From: an uncultured Micrococcales bacterium
GTDB taxonomy: Bacteria > Actinomycetota > Actinomycetes > Actinomycetales > Microbacteriaceae
Direction of reading: 5' to 3'
Length of the DNA: 64,000 bases
Assembly (NCBI GenBank): GCA_913062975.1
Contig: CAJXZO010000003.1
Location: forward strand, 1 to 64,000
Shown here: piece after piece, positions 39,139-46,677 of the stretch
Layout of the letters: each line of letters begins with the position of its first letter
How positions within the stretch are numbered: position 1 is the stretch's first letter
Made by a program: the position numbers and the translations under genes
Notes under the pieces: model-generated
Told to the model about the DNA's origin: nothing
What the model saw: the letters and a program-made list of their open reading frames with translations, nothing else
Database searches by the model: none

Positions 39139-39488
39139 TTTCCGCTCCCTCTAAAAATTCCTTTACCAAAGCCCTTGGTTATCCCTATCAGCTTAGCCAA
39201 TGGTCCTCCGATACCAGCAGTTAGAACCGCCACCAGGCTGTTGACGTTCTCAGTTACCTGCTCAACATCCTCAGTGATTGAATCCACTCTGCTTAGCTGT
39301 TTATTCAATTCGACTAGAGAGACATTGGCCTCCTTAAGCATGGGCTTAAGTTCCTGGTTAAGCAATTTCACGGTAACAGTGGTTTCATCAACCACCTTGG
39401 CAAGTTTGATTAGTGGAAGACCAAGGAAAATAACCAGCAGCACAAACCCGCCTGCAAAAAGCAGGCCGATTATGTCACTGATATTCAA
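39135..39488 (-). CDS. DUF948-like membrane protein
   Basis: The 117-aa protein has an N-terminal membrane helix (IGLLFAGGFVLLVIFLGLPLIKLA) followed by an alpha-helical, coiled-coil-prone segment (TTVTVKLLNQELKPMLKEAN; LNKQLSRVDSITEDVEQVTE) and a Gly-rich basic tail. This matches the DUF948 family, whose members sit between rpsD and alaS in actinobacteria. The function is unknown; a membrane-organising or chemotaxis-receptor-like coil is sometimes suggested. It starts 3 bp after rpsD. Confidence 0.82.
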   Translation of the reverse strand: MNISDIIGLLFAGGFVLLVIFLGLPLIKLAKVVDETTVTVKLLNQELKPMLKEANVSLVELNKQLSRVDSITEDVEQVTENVNSLVAVLTAGIGGPLAKLIGITKGFGKGIFRGSGK

Positions 39489-39491
39489 GGA

Positions 39492-40121
39492 TTACCTCGC
39501 TGCGTAGTACTCAACCACGAGCTGAACATCACAGGTTATTGGAACTTCGGCACGCTTTGGTCGACGTTGCAGGGTTGCCTGAAGTTTGTCAAGTTCCACG
39601 CTCACGTAATCAGGCACTGCAGGCAAAACGTCTGCGTGGCCACCAGCTGCTGCAACCTGGAACGGCTCGGTTTTTTCACTGTCTGGGTGGACGTGAATCA
39701 TCTGACCTGGCTTGATGCGGTAGCTAGGGCGGTCAACTCTCTGGCCATCGACCATGATGTGGCGATGAACTACTAGCTGTCGTGACTGGGCGATTGTTCG
39801 AGCCAATCCTGCTCTTAGCACCAATGCATCCAAGCGCATTTCCAACAGCTCTACCAGGTTCTCACCGGTCAGCCCCTCGGTTCTCTTGGCTTCTTTAAAA
39901 GTCCTGCGAAGCTGTGCTTCGCGAATTCCATACTGTGCGCGTAGGCGCTGCTTCTCCCTTAGTCGCACCGCGTAGTCGCTGTCACTACGCCTCTTGGTAC
40001 GTCCGTGTTGGCCTGGACCGTACGGACGCTTTTCCATGTATTTGGCGGCCTTTGGGGTAAGCGCAAGACCCAATGATCGAGACAGTCTAGTCTTAGACTT
40101 GGTTCTGGATGTCTTTGACAA
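39492..40121 (-). CDS. rpsD: 30S ribosomal protein S4
   Basis: S4 nucleates 16S rRNA assembly and binds the 5' domain. It lacks the zinc-binding cysteines (C- form) and carries the S4 RNA-binding domain (LRAGLARTIAQSRQLVVHRH, about residues 95-115, followed by GQRVDRPSYRIKPGQM). The start is a TTG at 40121 (LSKTSRTKSK) with AAAGG upstream; no in-frame ATG or GTG fits the family N-terminus. At 209 aa the length is normal. It lies away from the main rpsM-rpoA cluster, as in other actinobacteria. Confidence 0.97.
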   Translation of the reverse strand: MSKTSRTKSKTRLSRSLGLALTPKAAKYMEKRPYGPGQHGRTKRRSDSDYAVRLREKQRLRAQYGIREAQLRRTFKEAKRTEGLTGENLVELLEMRLDALVLRAGLARTIAQSRQLVVHRHIMVDGQRVDRPSYRIKPGQMIHVHPDSEKTEPFQVAAAGGHADVLPAVPDYVSVELDKLQATLQRRPKRAEVPITCDVQLVVEYYAAR

Positions 40122-40178
40122 AAAATACCTTTCGTTATTTATTCCTTGGACTCAGCCGCTAGCCCAAACAACCACGAA

Positions 40179-40187
40179 AGCATAGCA
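40179..40187 (-). promoter_or_regulatory. Possible extended -10 promoter element for rpsD
   Basis: The 74-bp rarA-rpsD gap is the largest gap in the 41-kb minus-strand run. On the minus strand it contains TGCTATGCT, an extended -10-like element, about 58 nt before the rpsD TTG; I see no convincing -35. A promoter here would give an S4 message with a leader of about 50 nt. The call rests on one hexamer and is weak. Confidence 0.35.
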
Positions 40188-40195
40188 CGCGGCAT

Positions 40196-41413
40196 TCAGC
40201 TAGCGCTAGAGCCTGGCCTCAAAATCCCTTGAATTTTTGCATATCTCTCAGCAAATGATTTTTCAGCATCCAGGTCCCCAGGAATGTAATACTCGGGTAA
40301 TTCGTGATTGCTATAAGCCTGTGCAACAATCTTAGAATCAAAATCATGTGGGTATTTATAGCCTTTAGCCCTTGGCAACAGATACTCAGGAATTGAACCT
40401 TTTAGACCGTTGCTGACATCATCCATGGCTCGATTGATGGCGTTATAGGCAGAGTTGGATTTCCCGCTCAAACACAGCATCACCGTGAGTTGTGAGAGTG
40501 GAATTCTTGCCTCGGGCATGCCAATTTGTTGCACGATCTGCATGGTTGCAGCCGCTGCCGTCAGCGAATTGGGGTTAGCGAGTCCGATGTCTTCACTGGC
40601 CAAAATTGCTAGCCTTCGGGCTATGAACATCGGGTCCTCTCCCCCGACTAGCATTACCGCCAAATAATGAATGGCGGCATTCACGTCACTTCCCCGCACC
40701 GCTTTGATAAATGCACTTATCGCCTGATAGTGGTTATCCCCAACGCGGTCATAGTGCAATTGGAGCTTTTCCTGAACGGATTTGATTGTCTTTTCATTTA
40801 TTGGATCATCGGCCATTTCAATTATCGAAATCAACCTTCTGGCATCTCCACCACTGAGCGCTGAGAGCAATTCAAGCGCTTTGGGTTCAATTTTTTTCTC
40901 AACAGCATTTGCTGCCCTGGTGGCAATCTCTAAAACATCATCATCAGTCAGTGACTGCAGTCTGAGGATCAGCATCCTTGATTGCATTGCAGGGTTTAGG
41001 GCAAATGAGGGATTCTCAGTGGTGGCCCCGATCAAGCTGACTGTTCCGTTTTCGGTGACCTTCAACAAAGAATCCTGCTGTGATTTAGAAAAGCGATGAA
41101 TCTCATCCAAGAACAAAACCGTGTGACGCTGATAGGTCTGCCAAATCTCCAAGGCCTTTTTTGTAACATCACGAATCTCTTTGACCCCAACATCGATTGC
41201 ACTGAGCTCTATAAATTCAGCATCAATCGCTTTAGCCAGCAATCTCGCTAGGGTTGTCTTGCCAGTGCCTGGTGGACCCTGCAAAACAATTGAATGTAAT
41301 TGCCTGCTGGCTATCATCTTGGCCATTGGTGCAGTTGGTTCAAAAAGGTGAGATTGGCCAACAAAGTCCTCAAAAGATTTTGGCCTAAGAATCTCGGCAA
41401 GCTGTTTTTGCAT
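40196..41413 (-). CDS. rarA: Replication-associated recombination protein A (AAA+ ATPase)
   Basis: RarA/MgsA is an AAA+ clamp-loader-like ATPase acting at stalled forks. Walker A is LQGPPGTGKTTLARLL (about residues 44-59), Walker B is VLFLDEIHRF, and sensor 1 is LIGATTENPSF; a C-terminal tetramerisation region follows (VGGEDPMFIARRLAI). The ORF track start (41512) is too long; the ATG at 41413 (MQKQLAEILRPKSF) gives 405 aa. There is no Shine-Dalgarno, and a -10-like TAGAGT ends 7 nt upstream, which suggests a leaderless message. It is the first gene of the minus-strand run. Confidence 0.95.
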   Translation of the reverse strand: MQKQLAEILRPKSFEDFVGQSHLFEPTAPMAKMIASRQLHSIVLQGPPGTGKTTLARLLAKAIDAEFIELSAIDVGVKEIRDVTKKALEIWQTYQRHTVLFLDEIHRFSKSQQDSLLKVTENGTVSLIGATTENPSFALNPAMQSRMLILRLQSLTDDDVLEIATRAANAVEKKIEPKALELLSALSGGDARRLISIIEMADDPINEKTIKSVQEKLQLHYDRVGDNHYQAISAFIKAVRGSDVNAAIHYLAVMLVGGEDPMFIARRLAILASEDIGLANPNSLTAAAATMQIVQQIGMPEARIPLSQLTVMLCLSGKSNSAYNAINRAMDDVSNGLKGSIPEYLLPRAKGYKYPHDFDSKIVAQAYSNHELPEYYIPGDLDAEKSFAERYAKIQGILRPGSSAS

Positions 41414-41420
41414 AGCAGCA

Positions 41421-41426
41421 ACTCTA
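41421..41426 (-). promoter_or_regulatory. -10 element of a probable leaderless rarA promoter
   Basis: On the minus strand TAGAGT is followed by seven nucleotides (TGCTGCT) and then the rarA ATG, with no purine-rich ribosome-binding site between. That spacing would put the transcription start at or near the A of ATG. The same layout is seen before thrS, mqo and possibly pdxS in this window. Confidence 0.5.
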
Positions 41427-41433
41427 TGAGAAC

Positions 41434-41439
41434 TACAAT
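41434..41439 (+). promoter_or_regulatory. Probable -10 element for the cyclophilin - DUF349 genes
   Basis: TACAAT (five of six to TATAAT) lies 19 nt upstream of the cyclophilin ATG in the 45-bp divergent space with rarA. A Shine-Dalgarno (AGGAG) follows it, so this would be a leadered transcript. No clear -35 is seen at 16-18 bp. Confidence 0.45.
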
Positions 41440-41458
41440 AGTCGAGGCTAGGAGACAA

Positions 41459-42214
41459 ATGGCAAAGAGAAATCAGCAACAGGAAATCACTCGTCGCTTC
41501 GAAGCGAAGCAAGAGATAGCTAGACAGCGCGCTGAGCGGGCACCAAAGGACAATCGTCTGTTTGCAACCATTGCACTAGCTGCGGTACTCGTCACTGCTG
41601 TTGGACAGATTTTATATTTCGGACCTGGTGAAACACCTGCGGCATCACTTGAAGATTCAGTAGAAGAATTAACTGAAGAAATCGAGCGAGAGGTTCCGGA
41701 TCCAAGTTTGAGTGAGAACAGAGACTGGACCGGTTCACTGTTGCTGAATGACCAACCACTGGAAATCACAATGTTCGGTGAGCAAGCACCGCAGGCTGTT
41801 GCCAACTTTGTGAGCCTTTCTGATGCTGGTTTCTATGAAGACATGGAGTGCCACCGATTGGTTACTGATGGAATCTTTGTACTGCAGTGCGGAGATCCAA
41901 GTGGGGACGGTAGCGGTGGACCCGGATACACCTGGGGTCCCATCGAGAATGCACCCGAGGATGATCTCTACCCAGCGGGTAGCATTGCCATGGCCCGAGC
42001 GAGTAATCTCGGAGACAGCATGGGGAGCCAATTTTTCATTGTTTATGAAGACAGCGTGATCCCAAGTGATGTCGCCGGTGGCTACACAATCATGGGGCAA
42101 GTTGATAACGGTCTAGAAACAGTTATCGAAATCGCCTCACAAGGAACCGCTGATGGCAGTAATGATGGAACTCCGGCAGAACCAGTAATTCTGAATTCTG
42201 TCGAACTTCAATAA
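41459..42214 (+). CDS. Membrane-anchored cyclophilin-type peptidyl-prolyl isomerase
   Basis: The 251-aa protein has a basic, helical cytoplasmic head (RRFEAKQEIARQRAERAPKD), one membrane helix (LFATIALAAVLVTAVGQIL, about residues 34-52), an acidic linker (EDSVEELTEEIEREVPD) and an extracytoplasmic cyclophilin domain (about residues 85-250) with FVSLSDAGFYEDMECHRLV, GSIAMARAS and SQFFIVYED. It probably isomerises prolines in exported proteins. The ATG at 41459 with AGGAG upstream is preferred over the longer ORF. It is encoded next to rsh, as ppiB is in mycobacteria (from memory), and 15 bp before the DUF349 gene. Confidence 0.9.
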   Translation: MAKRNQQQEITRRFEAKQEIARQRAERAPKDNRLFATIALAAVLVTAVGQILYFGPGETPAASLEDSVEELTEEIEREVPDPSLSENRDWTGSLLLNDQPLEITMFGEQAPQAVANFVSLSDAGFYEDMECHRLVTDGIFVLQCGDPSGDGSGGPGYTWGPIENAPEDDLYPAGSIAMARASNLGDSMGSQFFIVYEDSVIPSDVAGGYTIMGQVDNGLETVIEIASQGTADGSNDGTPAEPVILNSVELQ

Positions 42215-42229
42215 ACAGGAGCTTCGAAA

Positions 42230-43453
42230 TTGGCTATAGAAACCTCGCACGCAAGTGTTGATGAAAACAACAACGTGTATCTGATTGACGGGGGTGAAAA
42301 AACACTTGTTGGTCAGTATCCAAACGTTCCAGCTGAAGAGGCCCTTGCCTACTTTTCAAGAAAATTTGACGACTTAGAAGCTCAGGTTCGACTGCTTGAG
42401 CAGAGGATCAAGACAACCAGTGCCACCCCAAGTGCTGTTGAGGAAAACCTAAAAGCCGTTGAGAAGGAGCTCAGTGAGCCAAAATTTGTTGGTGATGCTA
42501 ATTCCCTAAGAACCAGAGTTGAGGCGCTCAAACCCGCCCTGGAAGCGCTTAGAGAGCAGCACAAGAAGAAAACCGAAGAGGAAATTGCCAAAGCGCTGGC
42601 CGAAAAGGAAAAGATAGCGGCTAAAGCCGAACAAATCGCTAACCGTGATCCCGCAAAAACCATTTGGAAAAATGCTGGCAAAGAAATGCAGGAGTTATTC
42701 GAAGCCTGGCAAACACTCCAAAAAAACGGGCCGAGAGTTCCAAAGGCCCAAGCTGACCCGATCTGGAAAAGATTCAGCAAGGCCCGCGCAAAGTTTGAAA
42801 CCGATAAGCGTGCATTTTTTTCAGACCTGGACAAGCGTGTCAAGGAAGCCAAGAAGCTGAAAAACGATCTAGTGAAGCAAGCCGAGGAGTTGGTCAGCAA
42901 AGGTTCCCAAGCAGCCGACGAATTCAAAGGCCTGCAGGACAAATGGAAAAGGGCAGCCAGAATCGGTAAGGGTGAAGAAGCTCTATGGGAAAGATTCAAA
43001 AAAGCCGGGGATGCCATCTTTGAACAAAAGAAGGCTGAGAATGAAAAGCTCCGAGAGCAGGAGATGGCAAACTACGAGCTGAAGTTGGAGCTTGTAAAGA
43101 AAGCCGAAGCGGTCAAGATTGATGATCTCAAGAAAGCTCGAGAAGAGCTCTCAAGGATCAACATGGAATGGTCAAAGATTGGTCGCGTCCCAAAGGACAA
43201 AATCCGCGAGCTCGACACACGGATGTCAAAGGTCGAAAATGCAGTGAAGCAAAAAGAGGAAGATGAATGGCGTCGCACAGACCCCGAGAGTCAGCACCGT
43301 TCAAATTCACTGATAGAACAGCTCGAGCAGTCCATTGCAGATATTGAAAAACAGATTGCTGATGCTAAGGATGCCAAGAAAAAGGCAGAGCTTGAGAAAA
43401 ACCTTGAAGCTAGAAAGTCTTGGCTAGAAGCTGCCAAACAGGCTGCTAACTAA
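42230..43453 (+). CDS. DUF349 family coiled-coil protein
   Basis: This 407-aa, Lys/Glu-rich protein contains repeated DUF349 units visible as W-x-x-A/L-G-x patterns (TIWKNAGKEMQELFEAW; PIWKRFSKARAKFETDKR; DKWKRAARIGKGEEALWERF; MEWSKIGRVPKDKIRELD) and a long terminal coiled coil (about residues 360-405). The start is a TTG at 42230 with CAGGAG 9 nt upstream. The function is unknown; proteins with this domain occur next to rsh in many actinobacteria. Its TAA stop overlaps the rsh TAG stop on the other strand. Confidence 0.88.
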   Translation: MAIETSHASVDENNNVYLIDGGEKTLVGQYPNVPAEEALAYFSRKFDDLEAQVRLLEQRIKTTSATPSAVEENLKAVEKELSEPKFVGDANSLRTRVEALKPALEALREQHKKKTEEEIAKALAEKEKIAAKAEQIANRDPAKTIWKNAGKEMQELFEAWQTLQKNGPRVPKAQADPIWKRFSKARAKFETDKRAFFSDLDKRVKEAKKLKNDLVKQAEELVSKGSQAADEFKGLQDKWKRAARIGKGEEALWERFKKAGDAIFEQKKAENEKLREQEMANYELKLELVKKAEAVKIDDLKKAREELSRINMEWSKIGRVPKDKIRELDTRMSKVENAVKQKEEDEWRRTDPESQHRSNSLIEQLEQSIADIEKQIADAKDAKKKAELEKNLEARKSWLEAAKQAAN

Positions 43454-45675
43454 CCTCCCTGCACCCGATAGACGTCATAAACGGCGTCAATTCGTCTGAT
43501 TTGATTAAAAATATGATCAAGATGAGAAGGGTCCGCCATCTCAAATGAGAACCTGTTCAGCGCAACGCGGTCTTTTCTGGTGGTGACAGCTGCACTCAGG
43601 ATGTTCACATGGTTCTCGCTAAGCACTCTGGTGACATCACTCAAGAGCCCTGAACGATCCAAAGCCTCGACCTGTATCTGAACTAGATAGATTCCCTTGG
43701 TGGTGTCTGACCAGCTCACATCCACAACTCTTTCTGGTTGCCCCTGGAGGGATTTTACGTTTTTGCAGTCCTCACGGTGGATGCTCACACCCTCTCCCCT
43801 GGTGATAAAACCCATGATTGGATCCCCAGGAACGGGTGTGCAGCAACGAGCAATCTTGGTCAGAACATCGGGACTGTCTTTCACCAAGACATGATTATCT
43901 GAGCCGCGCTTTGATGGCTTGGTGCTGATTTGGGTAAGTTCACCGGTGTTCAGATCTTCAGCTGCCTGGGTCTTATTAATTAGCTTTTCAACAACACTCG
44001 TGGCAGAGACGTGACCCTCACCAATACCAGTCAGAAGACCTTCTAGGGAAACGTATTTCATATCCGCAACTACCTCGAGTAAAGCATCGCTTCCCATCAG
44101 TTGCTGCAGTGGCAGTGATTGCTTGCGCATGGCTTTCGCCAATAGATCTCTGCCTGTGTCTTCAGCCTTTTCTTTACGCTCTGCACTGAAGTGCTGCTTT
44201 ATCTTCGCCCTAGCTCTGGCGGATCTGACAAAGTTCAGCCAGTCCTTGCTGGGGGCGGCTCCCTCGCTCTTGCTGGTGAGAACTTCAATTACATCCCCGC
44301 TGTTCAGAGTGGAATCAAGTGGCACAAGTCTTGAGTTGACCTTTGCACCGATGGTCTTGTGGCCAACCTCGGTGTGCACCGCATAAGCAAAATCAACAGG
44401 AGTTGCATCTGAGGGAAGTCCAATAACCCGTCCTTTGGGGGTGAATACATAAACCTCTTTGGCGCCGATTTCATATCTCAGGCTGTCAAGGAACTCTCCG
44501 GGATCTTCAGTTTCACTCTCCCAGTCACTGATTCTCTTAAGCCAAGCCAAACTGTCATCTTGAGCCTTCTCACCTTTTGCTGCAGCTTTGTATTTCCAGT
44601 GGGCGGCAACACCGTACTCAGCTCGCTGATGCATCTCATGGGTCCTGATCTGAATCTCTACGGCTCTTCCGTTTGGTCCAATCAGCGTGGTGTGCAGAGA
44701 CTGATAAAGGTTAAACTTAGGCATTGCGATGTAATCTTTGAACCTGCCAGGAACTGGTGAATATTTAGCGTGCAGAGCACCAAGTGCCGCGTAACAATCT
44801 TTTACAGACGGTACCAAGATGCGAATACCTACGAGGTCATAAATGTCATCAAACTCTCGGCCCCTCAGAACCATCTTTTGATAAATCGAGTAATACTGCT
44901 TGGGGCGACCCTCAACCTTGGCCTTGATTCTGTTTTGTCTGAGTTCGTAATCAATGTCGTAGATGACCTGATCTGTGTATTCGCTACGCTTTGGGGTTCG
45001 CTGTTTGACTAGGTTGATGATCTCCTCATAAACCTTTGGGTATAAAACACCAAAACTTAGATCTTCCAACTCCCATTTGATGGTGTTAATTCCAAGCCGG
45101 TGGGCAAGTGGGGCATAAATCTCAAGTGTCTCTTGAGCTTTTCGCTTCGCCAAATCAATTGGAACAAACCCCCAGGTGCGAGCATTGTGCAATCTGTCTG
45201 CCAGCTTGATCACCAGCACCCTGATGTCCTTGCTCATCGCCACAATCATTTTACGAATGGTTTCTGCCTGAGCTTTATCCCCAAGCTTCACCTTGTCCAG
45301 TTTTGTGACTCCATCGACTAGCAGTGCAATCTCTTCACCAAAATCACTTTGCAACTGCTCGAGGCTGTAGCTCGTGTCCTCAACCGTATCGTGAAGCAGG
45401 GCTGCAGCAATAGTGCTGGGTCCTGTTCCCAGTTCAGCAAGAATTTTGGCGACCGCTACGGGGTGAGTGATGTAAGGCTCGCCAGATTTACGGAACTGTC
45501 CCTCATGTGCCTGCTCAGCCCGCTTGAACGCTCTTTGAATAATGAGCGTGTCACCTTTTGGATGGTTGGCTTTCACAATGCGCACGACATCGCTCATCTC
45601 ATTGTTTGAGTAAGGACTCTCGCGAGTGAAGATTCGAGGCAGTCTGGCACGCAGAGTTGAAAGACTGTCCGTCAT
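43450..45675 (-). CDS. rsh: Bifunctional (p)ppGpp synthetase/hydrolase
   Basis: The 741-aa protein has all domains of a long RelA/SpoT homologue: HD hydrolase (ALLHDTVEDTSYSLEQL, about residues 88-105), synthetase (GREFDDIYDLVGIRIL; EIQIRTHEMHQRAEYG), TGS (KEVYVFTPKGRVIGLPSDA, about 405-465), a conserved Cys-containing region (RCCTPVPGDPIMGFITRG) and a C-terminal ACT domain (about 665-741). Both catalytic sites look intact, so it should make and degrade ppGpp. A strong AGGAGG lies 9 nt before the ATG but within a 6-bp hairpin. It is downstream of yajC-secD-secF and has its own likely -10. Confidence 0.97.
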   Translation of the reverse strand: MTDSLSTLRARLPRIFTRESPYSNNEMSDVVRIVKANHPKGDTLIIQRAFKRAEQAHEGQFRKSGEPYITHPVAVAKILAELGTGPSTIAAALLHDTVEDTSYSLEQLQSDFGEEIALLVDGVTKLDKVKLGDKAQAETIRKMIVAMSKDIRVLVIKLADRLHNARTWGFVPIDLAKRKAQETLEIYAPLAHRLGINTIKWELEDLSFGVLYPKVYEEIINLVKQRTPKRSEYTDQVIYDIDYELRQNRIKAKVEGRPKQYYSIYQKMVLRGREFDDIYDLVGIRILVPSVKDCYAALGALHAKYSPVPGRFKDYIAMPKFNLYQSLHTTLIGPNGRAVEIQIRTHEMHQRAEYGVAAHWKYKAAAKGEKAQDDSLAWLKRISDWESETEDPGEFLDSLRYEIGAKEVYVFTPKGRVIGLPSDATPVDFAYAVHTEVGHKTIGAKVNSRLVPLDSTLNSGDVIEVLTSKSEGAAPSKDWLNFVRSARARAKIKQHFSAERKEKAEDTGRDLLAKAMRKQSLPLQQLMGSDALLEVVADMKYVSLEGLLTGIGEGHVSATSVVEKLINKTQAAEDLNTGELTQISTKPSKRGSDNHVLVKDSPDVLTKIARCCTPVPGDPIMGFITRGEGVSIHREDCKNVKSLQGQPERVVDVSWSDTTKGIYLVQIQVEALDRSGLLSDVTRVLSENHVNILSAAVTTRKDRVALNRFSFEMADPSHLDHIFNQIRRIDAVYDVYRVQGG

Positions 45676-45679
45676 TCCG

Positions 45680-45705
45680 CACCACCTCCTGTGGTGAGAA
45701 TTCTA
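45680..45705 (-). promoter_or_regulatory. rsh leader: -10-like element and hairpin holding the ribosome-binding site
   Basis: Within the 27-bp secF-rsh gap, the minus strand reads TAGAAT (overlapping the secF TAG stop) and then CACCAC-AGGAG-GTGGTG. The second part is a perfect 6-bp inverted repeat with the Shine-Dalgarno AGGAGG in its loop and 3' arm. The first could be a -10 giving rsh its own transcription start; the second could limit ribosome access. Both roles are inferred from sequence only. Confidence 0.5.
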
Positions 45706-46677
45706 CGCCCGGTTGGCGATAACTCGCTCAGCAGCCTCGCGATATTTGGTCTCATTTTCGCGAAGATGGGCATAAACGGGAGCTGCGATAAACACAGAAG
45801 AGTATGTTCCAACAATGGTTCCAACGAATAGTGCAAGTGCGATATCGGTTAGTGTTCCGGCACCCAACAGCAATGATCCAATAAACAAGATTCCTGCAAC
45901 TGGCAAAACTGCAACCACCGAAGTGTTTATCGAGCGGACCAATGTCTGGTTCACTGCCAGGTTTACCTGCTCTGCAAAGGTCACACTCTCACTGAATTCG
46001 ACGTTATCGGTGTTTTCGCGAACCTTGTCAAAAACCACAACAGTGTCATAAAGCGAATAACTAAGAATGGTCAAAAAGCCAATGATCGCTGCTGGAGAGA
46101 TTTCAAGCCCCAAACCACCATAGATGCCAACCGTGATAATCAAATCATGCGCAAGGGCTGCCAGGGCCGCCACAGACATCTTCAAAGATCGGAAGTAGAG
46201 GGCCATTAGCAAACTAACCAGAATCAAAAATACGACTAAGCCCTGAATGGCTTGAGCGGTGACATCCGCTCCCCAGTTAGGCCCGATGAAGCTGCTTGCA
46301 ACCTCACCACCTTGGACTCCATAGGCGTCAGCTAGAGCCAGTCTGAGCTCCTCTGATTCCAAATCAGCCAGCTGTTCGGTCTGAACTCGAATGGAATCTG
46401 TTCCAACTGTGGAGACAACACTCTCACTGCCTGGAAAAAGTTCAGCAACAGTATCGGTGGCCAGTGCCTCGCCCTGCGAACTCACGCCGTCGATACGGAA
46501 TTCGCTACCACCGGTGAACTCAATTCCGAAACTAAACCCACCTCGCAAAATAGGTGCCAAAATGGCTGCAATCACGACAACTACTGCGACTACATACCAG
46601 GTTTTGCGTCGCCTAACGAATCCATAGGAGCGCTTTCCTGAGTAAAGTTCGTTTCCAAAATCCCTAAAGCTAGCCAT
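45703..46677 (-). CDS. secF: Protein translocase subunit SecF
   Basis: SecF with SecD uses the proton gradient to drive late steps of Sec export. The 324-aa protein has an N-terminal membrane helix (TWYVVAVVVVIAAILAPILR), the FGIEFTGGSEF signature, a periplasmic domain (about residues 55-130) and five C-terminal membrane segments including ALAHDLIITVGIYGGL and LYDTVVVFDKVREN. It is encoded directly after secD with a 1-bp overlap. Confidence 0.97.
   Translation of the reverse strand: MASFRDFGNELYSGKRSYGFVRRRKTWYVVAVVVVIAAILAPILRGGFSFGIEFTGGSEFRIDGVSSQGEALATDTVAELFPGSESVVSTVGTDSIRVQTEQLADLESEELRLALADAYGVQGGEVASSFIGPNWGADVTAQAIQGLVVFLILVSLLMALYFRSLKMSVAALAALAHDLIITVGIYGGLGLEISPAAIIGFLTILSYSLYDTVVVFDKVRENTDNVEFSESVTFAEQVNLAVNQTLVRSINTSVVAVLPVAGILFIGSLLLGAGTLTDIALALFVGTIVGTYSSVFIAAPVYAHLRENETKYREAAERVIANRA

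Noticed and set aside
42382-43017. 211-aa minus-strand ORF opposite the DUF349 gene
   Set aside because: It is a Ser/Leu/Phe-rich mirror of Lys/Glu-rich codons in the coiled coil on the plus strand, with no ribosome-binding site or family pattern.
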